DNA of 64,000 nt from the NCBI GenBank assembly GCA_026182355.1, contig JAPFBL010000068.1:3613001-3677000 (forward strand). The letters run 5' to 3'. The DNA is from Hermatobates lingyangjiaoensis. Its lineage: Eukaryota; Arthropoda; Insecta; Hemiptera; Hermatobatidae. Of this stretch, positions 9,926 to 30,300 are shown one piece after another (within the stretch, counting starts at the first letter, position 1; each line of letters begins with the position of its first letter). A model generated the notes under the pieces. The model worked only from the letters and a program-made list of their open reading frames with translations. It ran no database searches and was not told the DNA's origin. The translations under genes were made by a program, and so were the position numbers.

Positions 9926-12900
9926 GGGTTTAAAAAAAAATTATACTATTATAAAAGAAGCCATGTTAATCTGTCTGTGCTTCATAAATGTAAACAAACC
10001 CGACAAGTGATCCACTTCCAAAATGAATTTTCATTTTTTATAGACATTTGCTGTAATCAAATTTTATCTCTTTTTTTTTCATTGTTAATATTAGGTTTAG
10101 TCTTTTGACAAAATGCTATTGCTCTATAGTAAGCGATTTAGCAATTAAAAAAAAAAACATTTTCTCAAAACATAAAATGTACCATATAACCCCTTAGGTT
10201 AATGAAAGTTGAAAAAATACCTGAACCCATACTTCACATAATGCTCTATTTTAAGCATAATTTCATTCTGTTGGAGTAGGTGAAGTGATGTCATATGTCA
10301 AACCAGTGACAAAGATAGATACCCCCAGTGCTTCACATACATCGGCAGAACTCTACCACGGGAATACATAACCTCCACGAATAATTAGAGGTCGAAATGT
10401 TCCAATATAGGTATGCATCAAGATCTTGAATATGACAATGTTCAAAGGACTTTTAAAGTACCTCGTCAAACGCAGTAAAGAACTTTTAAATGAACTGCGG
10501 GAAATCTTAGAAGTTATTCACATTTTCTACATCGTTGGGGTGGTTTTTTGGACCATAGAATATCATTTCTTGGCATATTTAATGTTTACTTCTTATAACT
10601 TCTCCGGGAAGTGCACATCTTCCACAATTAAATCCAAAAAGTTGAAATTTAGATAAATAAATTTTTGTTCAATTTCTTTTCTTGTGATTCCATCTATACT
10701 AATAGAAAAGTTATAATTTTATTGATATTTCCCTTTTAATAACAAATTAAAGAACAGAGGAGCTAATTCTTTTTCCAGGTCAATTGATGTTTTTTTTGTG
10801 TACAATTTGATCAGTTTACTATTTCTTTAAGCCTGAAGTAAGGAAGTGATAATGACTTCTTTTTAAAATGTTATCATCTTCCATTAAAGAAGCTTGTATA
10901 AAATAAAAAATAAAACTCAATCGTAGGATTGAAGTTTTGATTTGACCTAGAAAACTGATGGCACTTTTTTAGTTTAATTGGATCCAAGCGTCTAACTATA
11001 TTAATTTATATCGACAGATGACTAAACCGATGTACATCAAGTTTTCTAATTAACTATTAATTCAGAGCATATTATTGCAAAGTTTAATTTCGATCCAAAA
11101 GTTTTCTCTTAACTTGCTTTTCCGTAAATGTAAGACAACTTTAAATCCGTTTACATTTTCATTATTCATTGCTAGCGAATGCAATTATTCTTTATAGGAA
11201 AGTTTTAGATTCATTTTACTACAAAATTAGTCACTCTTACTTTGAAAAATTAATGTAAAAATTGTGTAAATGTACGTAGTCGTGATTAAAGTTCTAAGAC
11301 GCTATAAAATGTGGAAGATAATGAAATATTCAATACATTTTTAGTTGGATTAATTCATTAGGTTAAATTTATAAGTTAAGACTGTTTTACACCTTAATTA
11401 GAAACTACTTGGTCGAAACACTGATTAAAAATTAAGTTTTGCTAAATTCATTCTATACTTATTTCCTCAGAATTTTATTTTTATATAAATATATTTTCTT
11501 TATTTCGGGTTTGTTGTATGAATTATATTATTTTTTATTTGATAACTTCGCCCTAATAACTTTCAATATGATTAAAATTATGACAAATATGAATACATTT
11601 GTCTTTCTCTTATAATTTACAACATTAATGACACGCTTTAGGGTTTTCTTCTCAAGAATAGTGCCTTTAGACTAAGAAATATATTTCGATAAACATTTAC
11701 GTTAAGATTGTCAAAATGGAAGACTCTATAAGACAATGAGAGAAATAAATTTGTTAAAAACAAAGGGACTAACAAATGTTAAACAAAATTCTTGTAAAAC
11801 TAATTTTATAAGAGTTTAACAACTAAAGTATACCAGTTTCTTGTAATTTATTTTTTCTATTTGCTATTTATTAGTTTCATTTAATTTAAAGTAAATTAAA
11901 TTGATTTTTAAGAGAAGTATATAATAATTAAGAGAAGTATGCGTTAGTGAATTCTCCCAGATAACGCCAGACGAAGCATTTGGTGTAATCCCATTTGTTC
12001 TGGGTTTGTAGCTACTGGAGAACAGACTTCTATAATAGAATTTCATCTCTATCCTTAGGACTTCATAACAATACAGGAACAGTTTATTGAACATCGAAAA
12101 CATAAAGTTGATTACTCATTGTGCATTACCCTGATAAGGACCTGAAAATGTCGATAAAGATGAAATAGTGGCGCTATATAGGACTCTTGTACCTGACCAA
12201 ACCTGGAGAAAGAGAAACTAACCTAACTAAATCGTTTTGAGAACTATGTCATTAATAATACCTCTATTACTAATTCACCCATTAATTGATCTCAATTCAT
12301 TCCCCTAATGACGGAAACATCACTCAGGTGAAACTTTGCCTATAGACCTCTAATTAACTACGAACCATATGAACATTGTCCTGAGCAAAAGATATTATTT
12401 TATTAATATATTATATTCTTTAGTGATGTACATGGATAGTAATGTTCATATCAACTAAAGGAACAAGTTTATTTGAGGCCTTCTATAGACCTTTTCTACC
12501 AGGCCAGCACTGGGGCGAGTGAGGAGAAAGTGTAACTGGAATACGGGATCTCCAGCACGAATAACAGGCCTTCTAAACTCTGAGCGACCTCAGACAAACG
12601 AATGCATCCACCAGTAATCAGAACCGATCATGTAACGACTTTAGCAAAGTCAATTATTATCTAGAACTGATTTAGGGTACCTCGAATCGTCGCCAGCTGC
12701 CATCAGCTCGACATATAAATCTCCAAGCCATGTAATGGGTGTACGTACATTGAAGAGATAACACTCAACCCAAACAACCCTATCTATATTTGGTCATGAA
12801 TGACACGTATTGATTAAGTTAATGTAGCTGTTTCCATTTCACTAATTATAACAAAAAGGAAATCATTGTTACGACACTTGAAAGCACTATTAACAACCAC

Positions 12901-14034
12901 TAAGTAAGATAAGTACCCTTCATTCCAATCCATTATCAATTAGGGGCATTAAGTTTGCCTAGTTGATTGTAATGGCAATTTGCTTTGGTTACCATTTCAG
13001 AGAATTTATGAAAACATAATACCGAAATTAGCAAAGTTAGTGAGGATTTAATATTAAAATAGTGATACCAGCAGGGAAATTATTAATAAACATCTCAAAA
13101 ATATTTTTTAATGATTCATAATAAATTAACCGTAAATATTATAAGGATTATTTACAGAACATTTTATTCCAAACCATTTGCATGTTTATTCAATGTTTTA
13201 CACTTAATTACCCTCAACTATCAAATATTCAATTAAATAATCATCATTATCCCAATTTTTAAATAAATTAACTTCAATACACTAATTATTATTTCAACCT
13301 AAAACATATGTTATTTATTTTGTACATCTGAATATCATTAAGGTAAATAAATCCGGTAATTAAATATAGAAAGAACTTACTAGTTGCTCTTTTAGTAACT
13401 ATTCCTTTAATACATAATCATAATATGAAATATTGATAAAGTAATACTCCTTTTAGGAGAATACTAAACACACAATTTTCTATTTTTTAAAATGACCACA
13501 AAAGCTGGAAAAAGCAGAATTTTGGCATAACACACGGTAATTGTGAAATACCTTCCCTTCTCTCAGAATATTAATGGTCTTTTCTGCACAAAAAACCTCA
13601 CATTTGAGGAATTTCATTAAGATCTGTCAAATGACGAACCTGTCATCTAAAGCGTGTTTAGCAGATTTTAAACCAACCAGTCTCACATCCAGTCAAAACA
13701 GATAAACAAGATTCAAAGTGACCAAAACTGGATTCAGAAAACCTCTCAAGGTTTAAAGCCATCAAAAGCTCAAAAAGATCCTTTTAGCATTATCTGTATA
13801 CTTTGCAAATAATAATGACGTATTTATATGTTTATTGTAAAACAAAAACTGAAGGCTGTCCTCAAACGGTTTTCCACCACTGTAAGAATGACAAAATGAA
13901 GAATAAGCAAGGGCAGCTACTGAAATTAACGATAAGAGAAAAAAGTGGGAAGACTGGAGGAAAAGAGATAACAAACATGGCTATTAATGATTGTGTTAAG
14001 AGGAAAATAGAAGGAGAACTAAGATGGCTGCTTA

Positions 14035-20778
<6,744 letters not shown>

Positions 20779-20913
20779 ACAATCAAAGTTTAAACCACAA
20801 GAAGAAATGAGAAAAAATTGGAATTTGACTCTGATAAAGACCGCTTGTAACGGTTGAAAGATCTTTGTATTTTTTTCTCATTTCTTATTTGGTTTGAATG
20901 TTGATATATAAAT
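20779..20913. repeat. Fold-back element, family C2, with decayed hammerhead
   Basis: Arms at about 20779-20819 and 20871-20913 are inverted. The left side carries the family C tail (20745-20778), while the right side stops at TTGATATATA: a one-sided tail again. The internal motif (20827-20869) keeps GAAAGATCT and the stem II of family C. Its core reads CTGATAA, with G8 lost, and stem I no longer pairs. Confidence 0.65.
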
Positions 20914-21004
20914 ATATGTATAGTTAAAATATACACCTACCATCTGAATGGAATAATACTAAAATAGAGATAAGTCTATTAGAAGACATGATATTTTTTA
21001 AACT

Positions 21005-21380
21005 GTTGCGTTCCTATAATGCAAAATTTTTTCTTATTAAAAAAATATTCTTACTTCTACCTATGAAAAAAGTTTTAAATAAAAACCAAAACGTTAGTAC
21101 TTGATGATTTGATTTAAACCTGGAAAAATGACCTACAACAATCCTATTTATTACTATATTTGAAACTAACAAAAGCAGAATGGAACACTTGCTACGATGG
21201 ATATTTCAAACAGCAGTACGTTATCAAAGGAGGATGAGAAGAGATAGATAGATGTACTTGGGATAATTTGTTGTAGTTGGGACAACAAATCAAAATCACT
21301 CAGTTAAGTCAATCGGTTTTGATTTGTTGGCCTGAGTAATCTTTTTAGCTTAGTCTTCTCTTCTCATCTCCTGAGATTGT
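21005..21380. repeat. Family A remnant followed by a small fold-back
   Basis: Positions 21005-21150 are a diverged single copy of family A (CTATGAAAAAAG, AT hairpin, CAAAACGTTAG). Positions 21225-21376 hold a separate imperfect inverted repeat, with inner arms about 21280-21299 and 21314-21331 and outer GAGAAG/CTTCTC arms. Nothing coding is visible. Confidence 0.5.
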
Positions 21381-24300
21381 TTTTATATTAGTTTTGTTAA
21401 ATTAATCTTTTATCATGGTTGATGAGTGAGGATCAACAATTATTCGGCTTGTAATCAACTTTTAAAATTACAAAGTCAAACTGTCTGCATTACAAATCGA
21501 AACATATATACTAGTATATTGTAAATTTTTGTATCAGTGTTTCCTGTAAGCATATATTATTAGAAACAAGCAAGTCTCTTCACATTATGGTTAAGTTTTT
21601 AGTAATATATACCTCCGTAATATTCAGTAATATATATATACATATATCACGAGGCTACAAAATATATATATATATCTCAATGACAACTTTTCAGTTTTTA
21701 TTTAAAAGTTTTTTCGCAAGCTCATATATCACTTACACATATTCTTCTTATATCTTCATAATAGTAATAATAATATAGTAATAGTAACAACCCATAATAA
21801 CGTCAGCACTGAAAGTTACTCATAGAGTCGTGATAAATTTGATCCTGTGTCTATTTCAAGGTGGATACCTTTATCAAGATGTAAATCACTGTAATAATTA
21901 AAAAACTAATTAACAGATAAGTCATAATGCTAGTAGAAGTCTAAACAGTGACGAAATGAGATTTAGAATCGGTAGAACTAGGACTACAAGTAGCAGAGAG
22001 GAGTAAGTAGGGCGGGATGGGATGGTCGGACAGCAAATACCGGTCTACCTGCTACTTCTTACAGTACCTGCGCTTCAAAGTTATTCCCAACATTTTTAGA
22101 ACTAGGCAAATCTTAAAATCACTACTTTTCGTTTATTTAAAGCAGAATTATGACAATTAACGTCTGAAGTCTGTTTAGATCACTGTTGCTTTTGTATTGT
22201 AGAGTTTAGCTCAACCAAGGTTTCTCTAGAGAGTTTTTTATTGCATGCCATTTAGGATCCCCTTAAGTGAAGGGGGGGGTCAAACACCGGGACAACAGGG
22301 TGGCTAGGCACCATTAGGTACTACAGAAGTGAGTACATCGTTAAGTTTTTTGGTGAAGTAGTAGTTACTGTTTGGAATTTGATTGAAGTACAATCGGCTT
22401 AAAAGAGTTATCTGCATGGTGTTTTGACATTCCCATAGCGACATATTTTTATCTGTCCAGGTGATTGATAACAGTTCATTTTTTTAATTACTTTTTATAA
22501 TGTACTTACATTTCAGAGAATTCTATGACATGAGGTTTTTAATGTTAGCTAAGGTGCACCATGCAGCTCATGGTACAGTATAAGTCAATTTAGAGAAGTG
22601 AGAAATTTGCTTTCTTGGTAGATTAGTTAAACTTTTGATAATTAATGCTGAAACATTTAATCATAGTATTAAAAACAAAAATTGGTAATTTATCAAAGTG
22701 GAACCATTTTGTTATGTTCAATGCTAGTTTATCCTTTTTAGAAGAATCTTTAAATGTTATTTTTTCCTGACATAAAGTTGATGTTCCATATTTGTTTCTC
22801 AAAATAAGGACAATCCTCGGGACCTAGCTGGTCAAGGAGGGTGAGAGTAACATAGGGTCACGAGTCCTCTAAGTCCTTTGTTAACTCTACAAGTCGAGGC
22901 CATTTCATTCTTAATTTTAAGACACTCTTATAAACCTACCCCATGTCAAGACAAGAAGAAATTTGGTTTCACATCATGAGGCTATGACATACCCACCTAA
23001 AAGTAAAATTCAGTGCGACTATATGCAAAAAAGTAGTTTGTCATCTATTGAAACGCCAGTAGAAATATCAAATATAATTATAAACAAAATATTTTTGTAA
23101 AGTATTAGACCTGAAAAAGCTTCGATTAATAATGTTTACATCAAACTTTCATAATCGAAATCTGGGTTCATTTAAAACCTACTCCATCAGTAGATTTTTA
23201 GGACAATATACTCGTATGTTTTAAATATTTAAGGTATTGAATGTACCATTAATGTAATGGCTATTACGTTTATGGTATGTTCAAAAATATTTGTATATAT
23301 GAATATAAATATTAAACTTCACTTTTTTTATTGTTTACACAAGGATGTTCAAATATCAAATTCAAAAGTGGACTAATATTTTTCAACATGACACGATTCG
23401 TTGGTTTTCAAATCAATGGACCTAGAGAAGGCGAAACACTTGGATGAAGTATGTGGTTGGAGGTCAGGGTTGAAGCCAAAGGTTTTACCAAGAGTAGGAA
23501 AAATGTTTAGAAAGGACTTGATGAAAAACAGAGCGGACCAATGAAAATGTTTACTTGTCGGAGTGGATATTCCAGAGAGTGCTATTCCTGGGTCTAACTT
23601 AATTAAATTATATAGAAGAAATACACCAAGTAGTAGTGGGATAAGTCAGTATAAGGTATAAAGTCAGTCCCACTAATTAAGCCATATTGTGAGAAAACTT
23701 AGGTTCCTTTTACACAGGAGCGTGTCCTCCCTCTAAACGGCAAAGGTGTCCCTTCAGACTAAGTAAATCAGAAACCACACTTTCCTTTGAGTTACAAAAT
23801 ATATATGTTGAATAATTATTTGTGAATAGTTCAGAGCAATAGTTTCAATCAGGTCCATATGACCTCCAACAGGAAATACGACCACAGCGATCCGTGGAGG
23901 AAAAAGGGGAACCATGAAGACCTAGGAATACGAGGAAACGAAGTGAGAATGACTGTAAAGAGAATACTGCTAGGATGGGTCATCTGTTTACAGGTAGGAA
24001 AGATGAGACAAGTAGGTAAGTAAGCGCTAAATGTATTGAATCATTTTCTAGAAAAAAAAATCGTTTTTAATGGCTTTTGTAACTCTTCCTACCTTTAAAT
24101 GGAGATTTTAAAACTGAGATTACTATAAAGTAAACCATATCTATTTAAATCCCTTTTACCCGTACGTTCGCTAACCACCTTGACAAATTTGAATATTTAT
24201 GTCAGTTTCCATCTACATTATTCTAAATTAGAAATAGATTATGAGCGATGGTTGAATACTTGATAAAGGTTGATATGGTATTTAGCCGTAAAAGGGTGAC

Positions 24301-27300
24301 CTCCGATTACACCCTACCGAACTTGGTAACCATTCATAGAATCTTGTTTCTTATTATCAGTTACAAGATATAAATACATTTAACGAACATTATATATCGA
24401 ACTAAATAAATGAATGGGGTATATTAAAAAACTGTTTTTGATGACAATTATAACATATGACCACCAACAAGAAACACTACAGAAGAGAGACGAAAGTTTG
24501 AGAAATCCTGATTATACTGAGAAATAACAATGAGCAGAAAATGTTACGTCACTCATTTCAAAAAAAGGACGTGAGACCGTCGGTCATGACCTCTAGATCT
24601 CTAGATGAGTGTAAATAAACCTGAGTTACGGAAAGTTGAGTACCTCGAATATAATCAACACAGCAATAGGGATTGACTGTAACTAAAAACAATGGTAATT
24701 AACATTACATATAGTTTCTAAAGCAGGACTGAAAATAAAAGCCCAATGAGACCACTGGATAATACTAGATAAAAAAAGCACTTTCTTAATTCTAAAATTT
24801 ACTTGAGAATTAGTAATATATATAGTAATAACTGTGCTTTATCAATATTTTTCTAAATTAATATTACGGATAAAGCAATGTATATACTACTCCATAAAGA
24901 ACACCCTGAGAAGTACCATTCACTTTTCCAAATTGTTAACTAAACGAAAGTTTTATAAATTTTCATCTTTCCGACATTAGTAGAAGATTATTCAAAAACT
25001 CAGCCAAAAATTCAAATCATTTTCATGATGGATGCTAAACAGGTTGAGGGCTTCATTCTTCATTTATTAGAAATGAAACACGCTACAAGCTTCCATTAAT
25101 TAAAATGAATTATTAATTAAAATTAGTACTTTTTTTTCGGTTTCTCAACACAATATTTCATTCTTGGTTCACAATTAAAACTTTTAAAACTACATTTTTA
25201 TTTCGGAGATAAACATACCTTTTACGACTGTATTTGGAACAATTATTAATATCGTACAAACTCCCCTGGAAAGAGTTAAAACAATCCTCTTACCTAAATT
25301 GTACTGTGAAATAAAAGTTGTATCGTCCTTAATGCCTGTTATCATAGCATAAAAAATGAAATTCTTCACTACTTTCGGTAGTTTAATTTTATATAACTTG
25401 TTTCTTCAAAATAAAAAAAAAATATCCAACCCTTATTGTTTAAGTCTTCGCTTTTAGTGGCATTTTCGGGGAGAAGAAGTGGATCTTTCTGCTTCTTTGG
25501 CACCCACTAAAGTAATTACCGGTAATTATTAGACAATCACATTACCTGGTCGATTATGCACCGGGGGCCTTTTATTTCTTTTTATTCAAGTTTATATAAA
25601 ATAAAGGATTTGTGGACGAAATGCAAATAAGAGATGTGACACATATGAGCAAACTAATGTCATTTATTACTACACCAGCATATAACCTCAAAATAAAAGT
25701 GAAGTAATCGATAAGGCAAAATTTAGTACTTGTGATGTAAGAATGACTAATACATCCATTCCAACCGATAAAGAAGACCAAAGCCTTGAGCATGACAATG
25801 GGATTGAAAAACAAAGTATATGACTGACCAACAAATAAAGAAACCAAATTTTCTGACTTTGTGTTTGATATATTTACAAATCAGTTCCACATGTTAGGGT
25901 AACATTAAAAATAAGTTTGAAAAAGCTTACTTCATTGATTCCTCCTCTACATGATGATGAAACCATCGCCTCAGGCTACCTTCCAAGAGATAAATCCTAA
26001 CATCGGAGGTCCCACCGCAACATAAAAAATCTAGAGTTGCGACTTAAATCTAAACCTCTAGAACTAAAGATAGATGTAGTTTAATGTTTAGGAAGCTGCC
26101 ATAAGTACACAAACTTCAAGGTGAATCTGGCAAGATGCAACAATGCACCATGACCGATAGACGTTCATGCTTATCATTAAAATGTCAGGTGCTCCTTAAA
26201 GATCCCTAATCTAAATAATTGGAGTAGGACGAACGATAGCACTGACTGCTGATGTAGAGCGATCACAGAGGTCCTTCTTTAAATAAAATTAGAGTGCCAG
26301 ACTTGTCAACTCTACAGTAGTGAAGTCAAAACAGTGTAAGAATGGGAATCATAAACGAAATATAAACAAGATTCAGGTCAATAAGAGCACAATTTGAATG
26401 AAGCAGTTGAGAAGCCCTTCTACCGAAGGCTTACCTAATGAGAACCTAAGAGGCTGCAACATGTAATGTTTGGCAAAGTAGTAGAGTGATCGAAGCATAG
26501 TAAGTTGTTAACAATGTTAGTAGGCCATTATCAATGCAATACTCCTACCACGCCATACTCCTCAATTACGCTTGTCTTTTATAAGTTTAATCACGACAAA
26601 CAGTCACTCGCTTCTATTTACTTTTTCTCAAATATGAAACGATCCATTTAATTCCCGCTTTAATATATAAATGAATAGTTTTTCTAAGCAATAACTTTGT
26701 GTATAAATTTTATTTACAACTAATTCTGGCACTATCAGTGATTAACAGTAAGGTCTCTTACCTAACTCACAGTCGTGGGCTCTAATACCTAGCTACACGA
26801 AATTTGTATTATTGATGAAAATTAAAACAATTCATCCGCGCACTAACCGATACGAGAAAAGTTAATACAATATTTCAGTTGAATATTGGACAATAAATGA
26901 AGACAGAGCCAAAGATAAATCAGCCTTCAAGGGACTCAAAGTGATACCCAATTCAAATCAAATGACAGCTCAGCTGAAATTGATCAAATTCAACTAAGAA
27001 ATCTCAAAAGAAACTGGGTACAATGGCATTTCCACACGTTCAACGCCAAATGAATTTGTTCTGAATCAAATTGGATTAATTTATTTAAAATTCAATATTT
27101 TCATGTTTAAGAGATTATTATAAGAAATATTTAACAGATGAAATAACCATTTTTATACCAAGCTGTAACAAATTTTGAAATGAAAAATTAAGTTTTACAA
27201 AAATGATTTCTACTTGAGTAGTTAACTCTTGTTAACTGAAGTGTTGAAATACAGATTAACATTGTGAATTCCGTTCGATCACCAATTCTAGACTGTAACT

Positions 27301-30300
27301 GTAACTCCTATTTTTTGTAATGTGTCTTTTTTTTTTAAATATTTCGTAACCTATGTCACAATAAAAATGAAGCACCCAACAGTTATCACAGGAAAATTTG
27401 TCTATTTCCAACACCCACAATTTTTGATTTTCATCTTTATATAAAAAAATGGGTTAATGGGTACAAATTTTAGTAATTGACAAGCCGCGCAGCCAGGTTG
27501 GTTGTCATCAGATGAAAGGAGTCATACATTTGGCGTTTCACTAGTACATTAGAGGAGAGATCTCTTAAAATTACCTGGCATTGTATAACCAATAATGTGT
27601 AGCAGTGTTTTTCTATGTATTCCTGTTGGAATGCCAAAGATTAACCAAAGCATGAGTAGAATACTGTCTATTTTATTTGCTTTCATGCTGGTCATATCAA
27701 CTTTTTTTAGTTATTCTTGATTTCTAGATCATAGAAAGAGGTAATCTAAGACTTGAAGGCGTATCATTAACAATGACGATCTGAGTTCAGTGTTCTTAGG
27801 CAAGAATCAACATCAGTATATCTCAAGGAAATAAACAAATTCAAAGTTTTGAACAGTTCAAGAAATTTGTAATAAGAAAAGATATAAAAGTTCATTGCCT
27901 TAAGAATTAAGTTGCTGCAAGAATACATATTTCAGGTTTAAGAACATCAACTAATTTTTGCATTGTAAAAACTGCACATGAAACTGTCTTACATCGTATG
28001 TGAAAATATGAAGTAATACTAAAACGAAATCATTAACATAATAAGGCAGTCGTTTCCACTAATTAATGCTGAGTGATGCAAAGCGCAAATAAAGTCGTAG
28101 ATGAAGTGAAATAATTAGAATTTTTTATTGAAGTTCTTTATATGTCCTAGTACGTTTTGCAGATACTTCATGTTTATCTCCTATTTTTCATTGACATTGA
28201 TTTTTACTAAATGTAGAAACATTTTAGTGAGATGCTAAGGACAATTATAGTATATTTTGACTTGAGTTCATGATAAGGCATTCAATGACAACATTCCATG
28301 TGGGTATTGTTAGGATGGCACTTATAAAGGAAGGGCACTTAATGAAGTCGAAGAGCCCTCACTGGTATCTAGTTGGCCGTAATTAGGGAAGGGATACCAT
28401 CCCATGTGAGTGCTCCCTTCATCCTGACTACAATAAACACTTCAACTCTACTCCACAGGACCACTAATGATTCCTCCTTGCACAACAAAGAGATTTCCCA
28501 GCTTGATCAAGGAGCATTATGGCATGTTTAACATTCAGTCCTGCTGTGGAAGGTATTTGGGAGGAATTCTTAGGTAAGCTTGCATAGATTAACCAGTCCA
28601 GGTCTCACACAGGATGGTCATCGAGAGCTTTCCCAACAACATTTGTGGGCATTTTCACATGAAAAAAAAAAAAAGATCAGAAAAAAATAAACACCATCAA
28701 CGAAGCATACGCTTAGGTACAACAAATATGTTAAACAAAAAAAATACAATAAAAAACTATATGATAAAAATATAAACTGCATTCACCCATAAAACAAAAT
28801 GTAATAATAATATATTCTTATCTAGGTGAAAATTTGTTCCACTGAGAAAATTCATGTTTTTATTTTTATAATATAACATGAACAGCTCCGCAGATACAAG
28901 GTAAAAAATGCTGTAAATTATTCAGAGCGTTTCAAACCCTGCTTCTAAATGTTATATTTTAGATTAGTTATTCTTGTTTTGCATATACATTTTGAATAAA
29001 GCTATTGGAACAGTGATGGGAGAGCCAACAGAGTTTTTACAGACTTTTTTTTTATAAAAACTGTTTCGACCAATTATATTTTGCGTTATTTATCTATATA
29101 AAGAGAAAAAAGAAACAAAACAATTTCTATAGAATCTGATTTAATTAGTTTAAACAATATGCAAAAAGTTATCGGATATATTTAATTGAATGTTGTTTGA
29201 AATTACTTATTCCTGAAAAAAAAAATACAACAACCCATAAGGAATTAAGGAATATTTCCTGTGTGCGATGTTCGGGATGATTTCCTCGCTCTCTCAGAGG
29301 AGAGGAGGAAGAATTTCTCATGAAAACTGTTTCGAAAATCATATATACTCCGGAAATAAAATAAACGGATGAAAGATATATCGATCGTATGACACAAAAG
29401 AACTAAAACAAACCCATTTTAGTCCTATTTTATATATCTATTCGAGTATTTAGGAAACAGGCCTTCATTTATGCAAGTTTTCTTAAAATTAATACCAATT
29501 GTGAATTTCACACATTTTCTACTCAATTTTTCTGCCTTTCTCACAAAGGCTCTCCGTATATTAGTAACAAGTCACACAAGTTCACCAAAATTGTTATTTT
29601 ATACCTCGACATGTTTCGGTCTTCGTCGACTATTTTCAAAGATTAATTCATTAAAATACAACTCTACAAACATAATGATTTCTCAAAATTTAACAATACC
29701 AAAAAAAAATAAAAATACATAATGACACAATAAACTTATTTATCTAATGGGAGATTACCCAAAGGTAATACGTATGATGAGGTCCATGCACGTCCTGCTA
29801 AACTTCTATCTTGCATGTTAATAACGGAGGGCATCGTACAGCCTTTATACAATTTCAAAATTCCTACAAATCCCCCACCTTGACTATTAATAACAAGTTT
29901 CTCCAAATATAAATTAATTCCATGATTTTCAATCAAGTGTGATCATTTTCGTGTTAAATTATAACTGTATTATTTGTCAGGTTTTCCCTAGTTACTTTCA
30001 CTAGACGTATGTTAGAAGCATGCTCTTTGGGTTCTCCTGCGGGAAGATGAATGGTGAGTTGTCATGAAAGTATGGTTGTTTGGGACAAACGTACGCTTTA
30101 TAATAAATTGCAGCATTATTGTTATATGATTGGCCCTCTTTGACATTAAAAATGAGTAACTCCATAATTTATTAAAGAATTGAAATTAGAAATTCACTGG
30201 AATTGAAATATCTTGTTAATAGATAGAATCAATAGTGATTAGGTTGGTTTTATTCCGAACAAATTCATTTATAAGTATCACCTAAATCGAATGGGGGAAA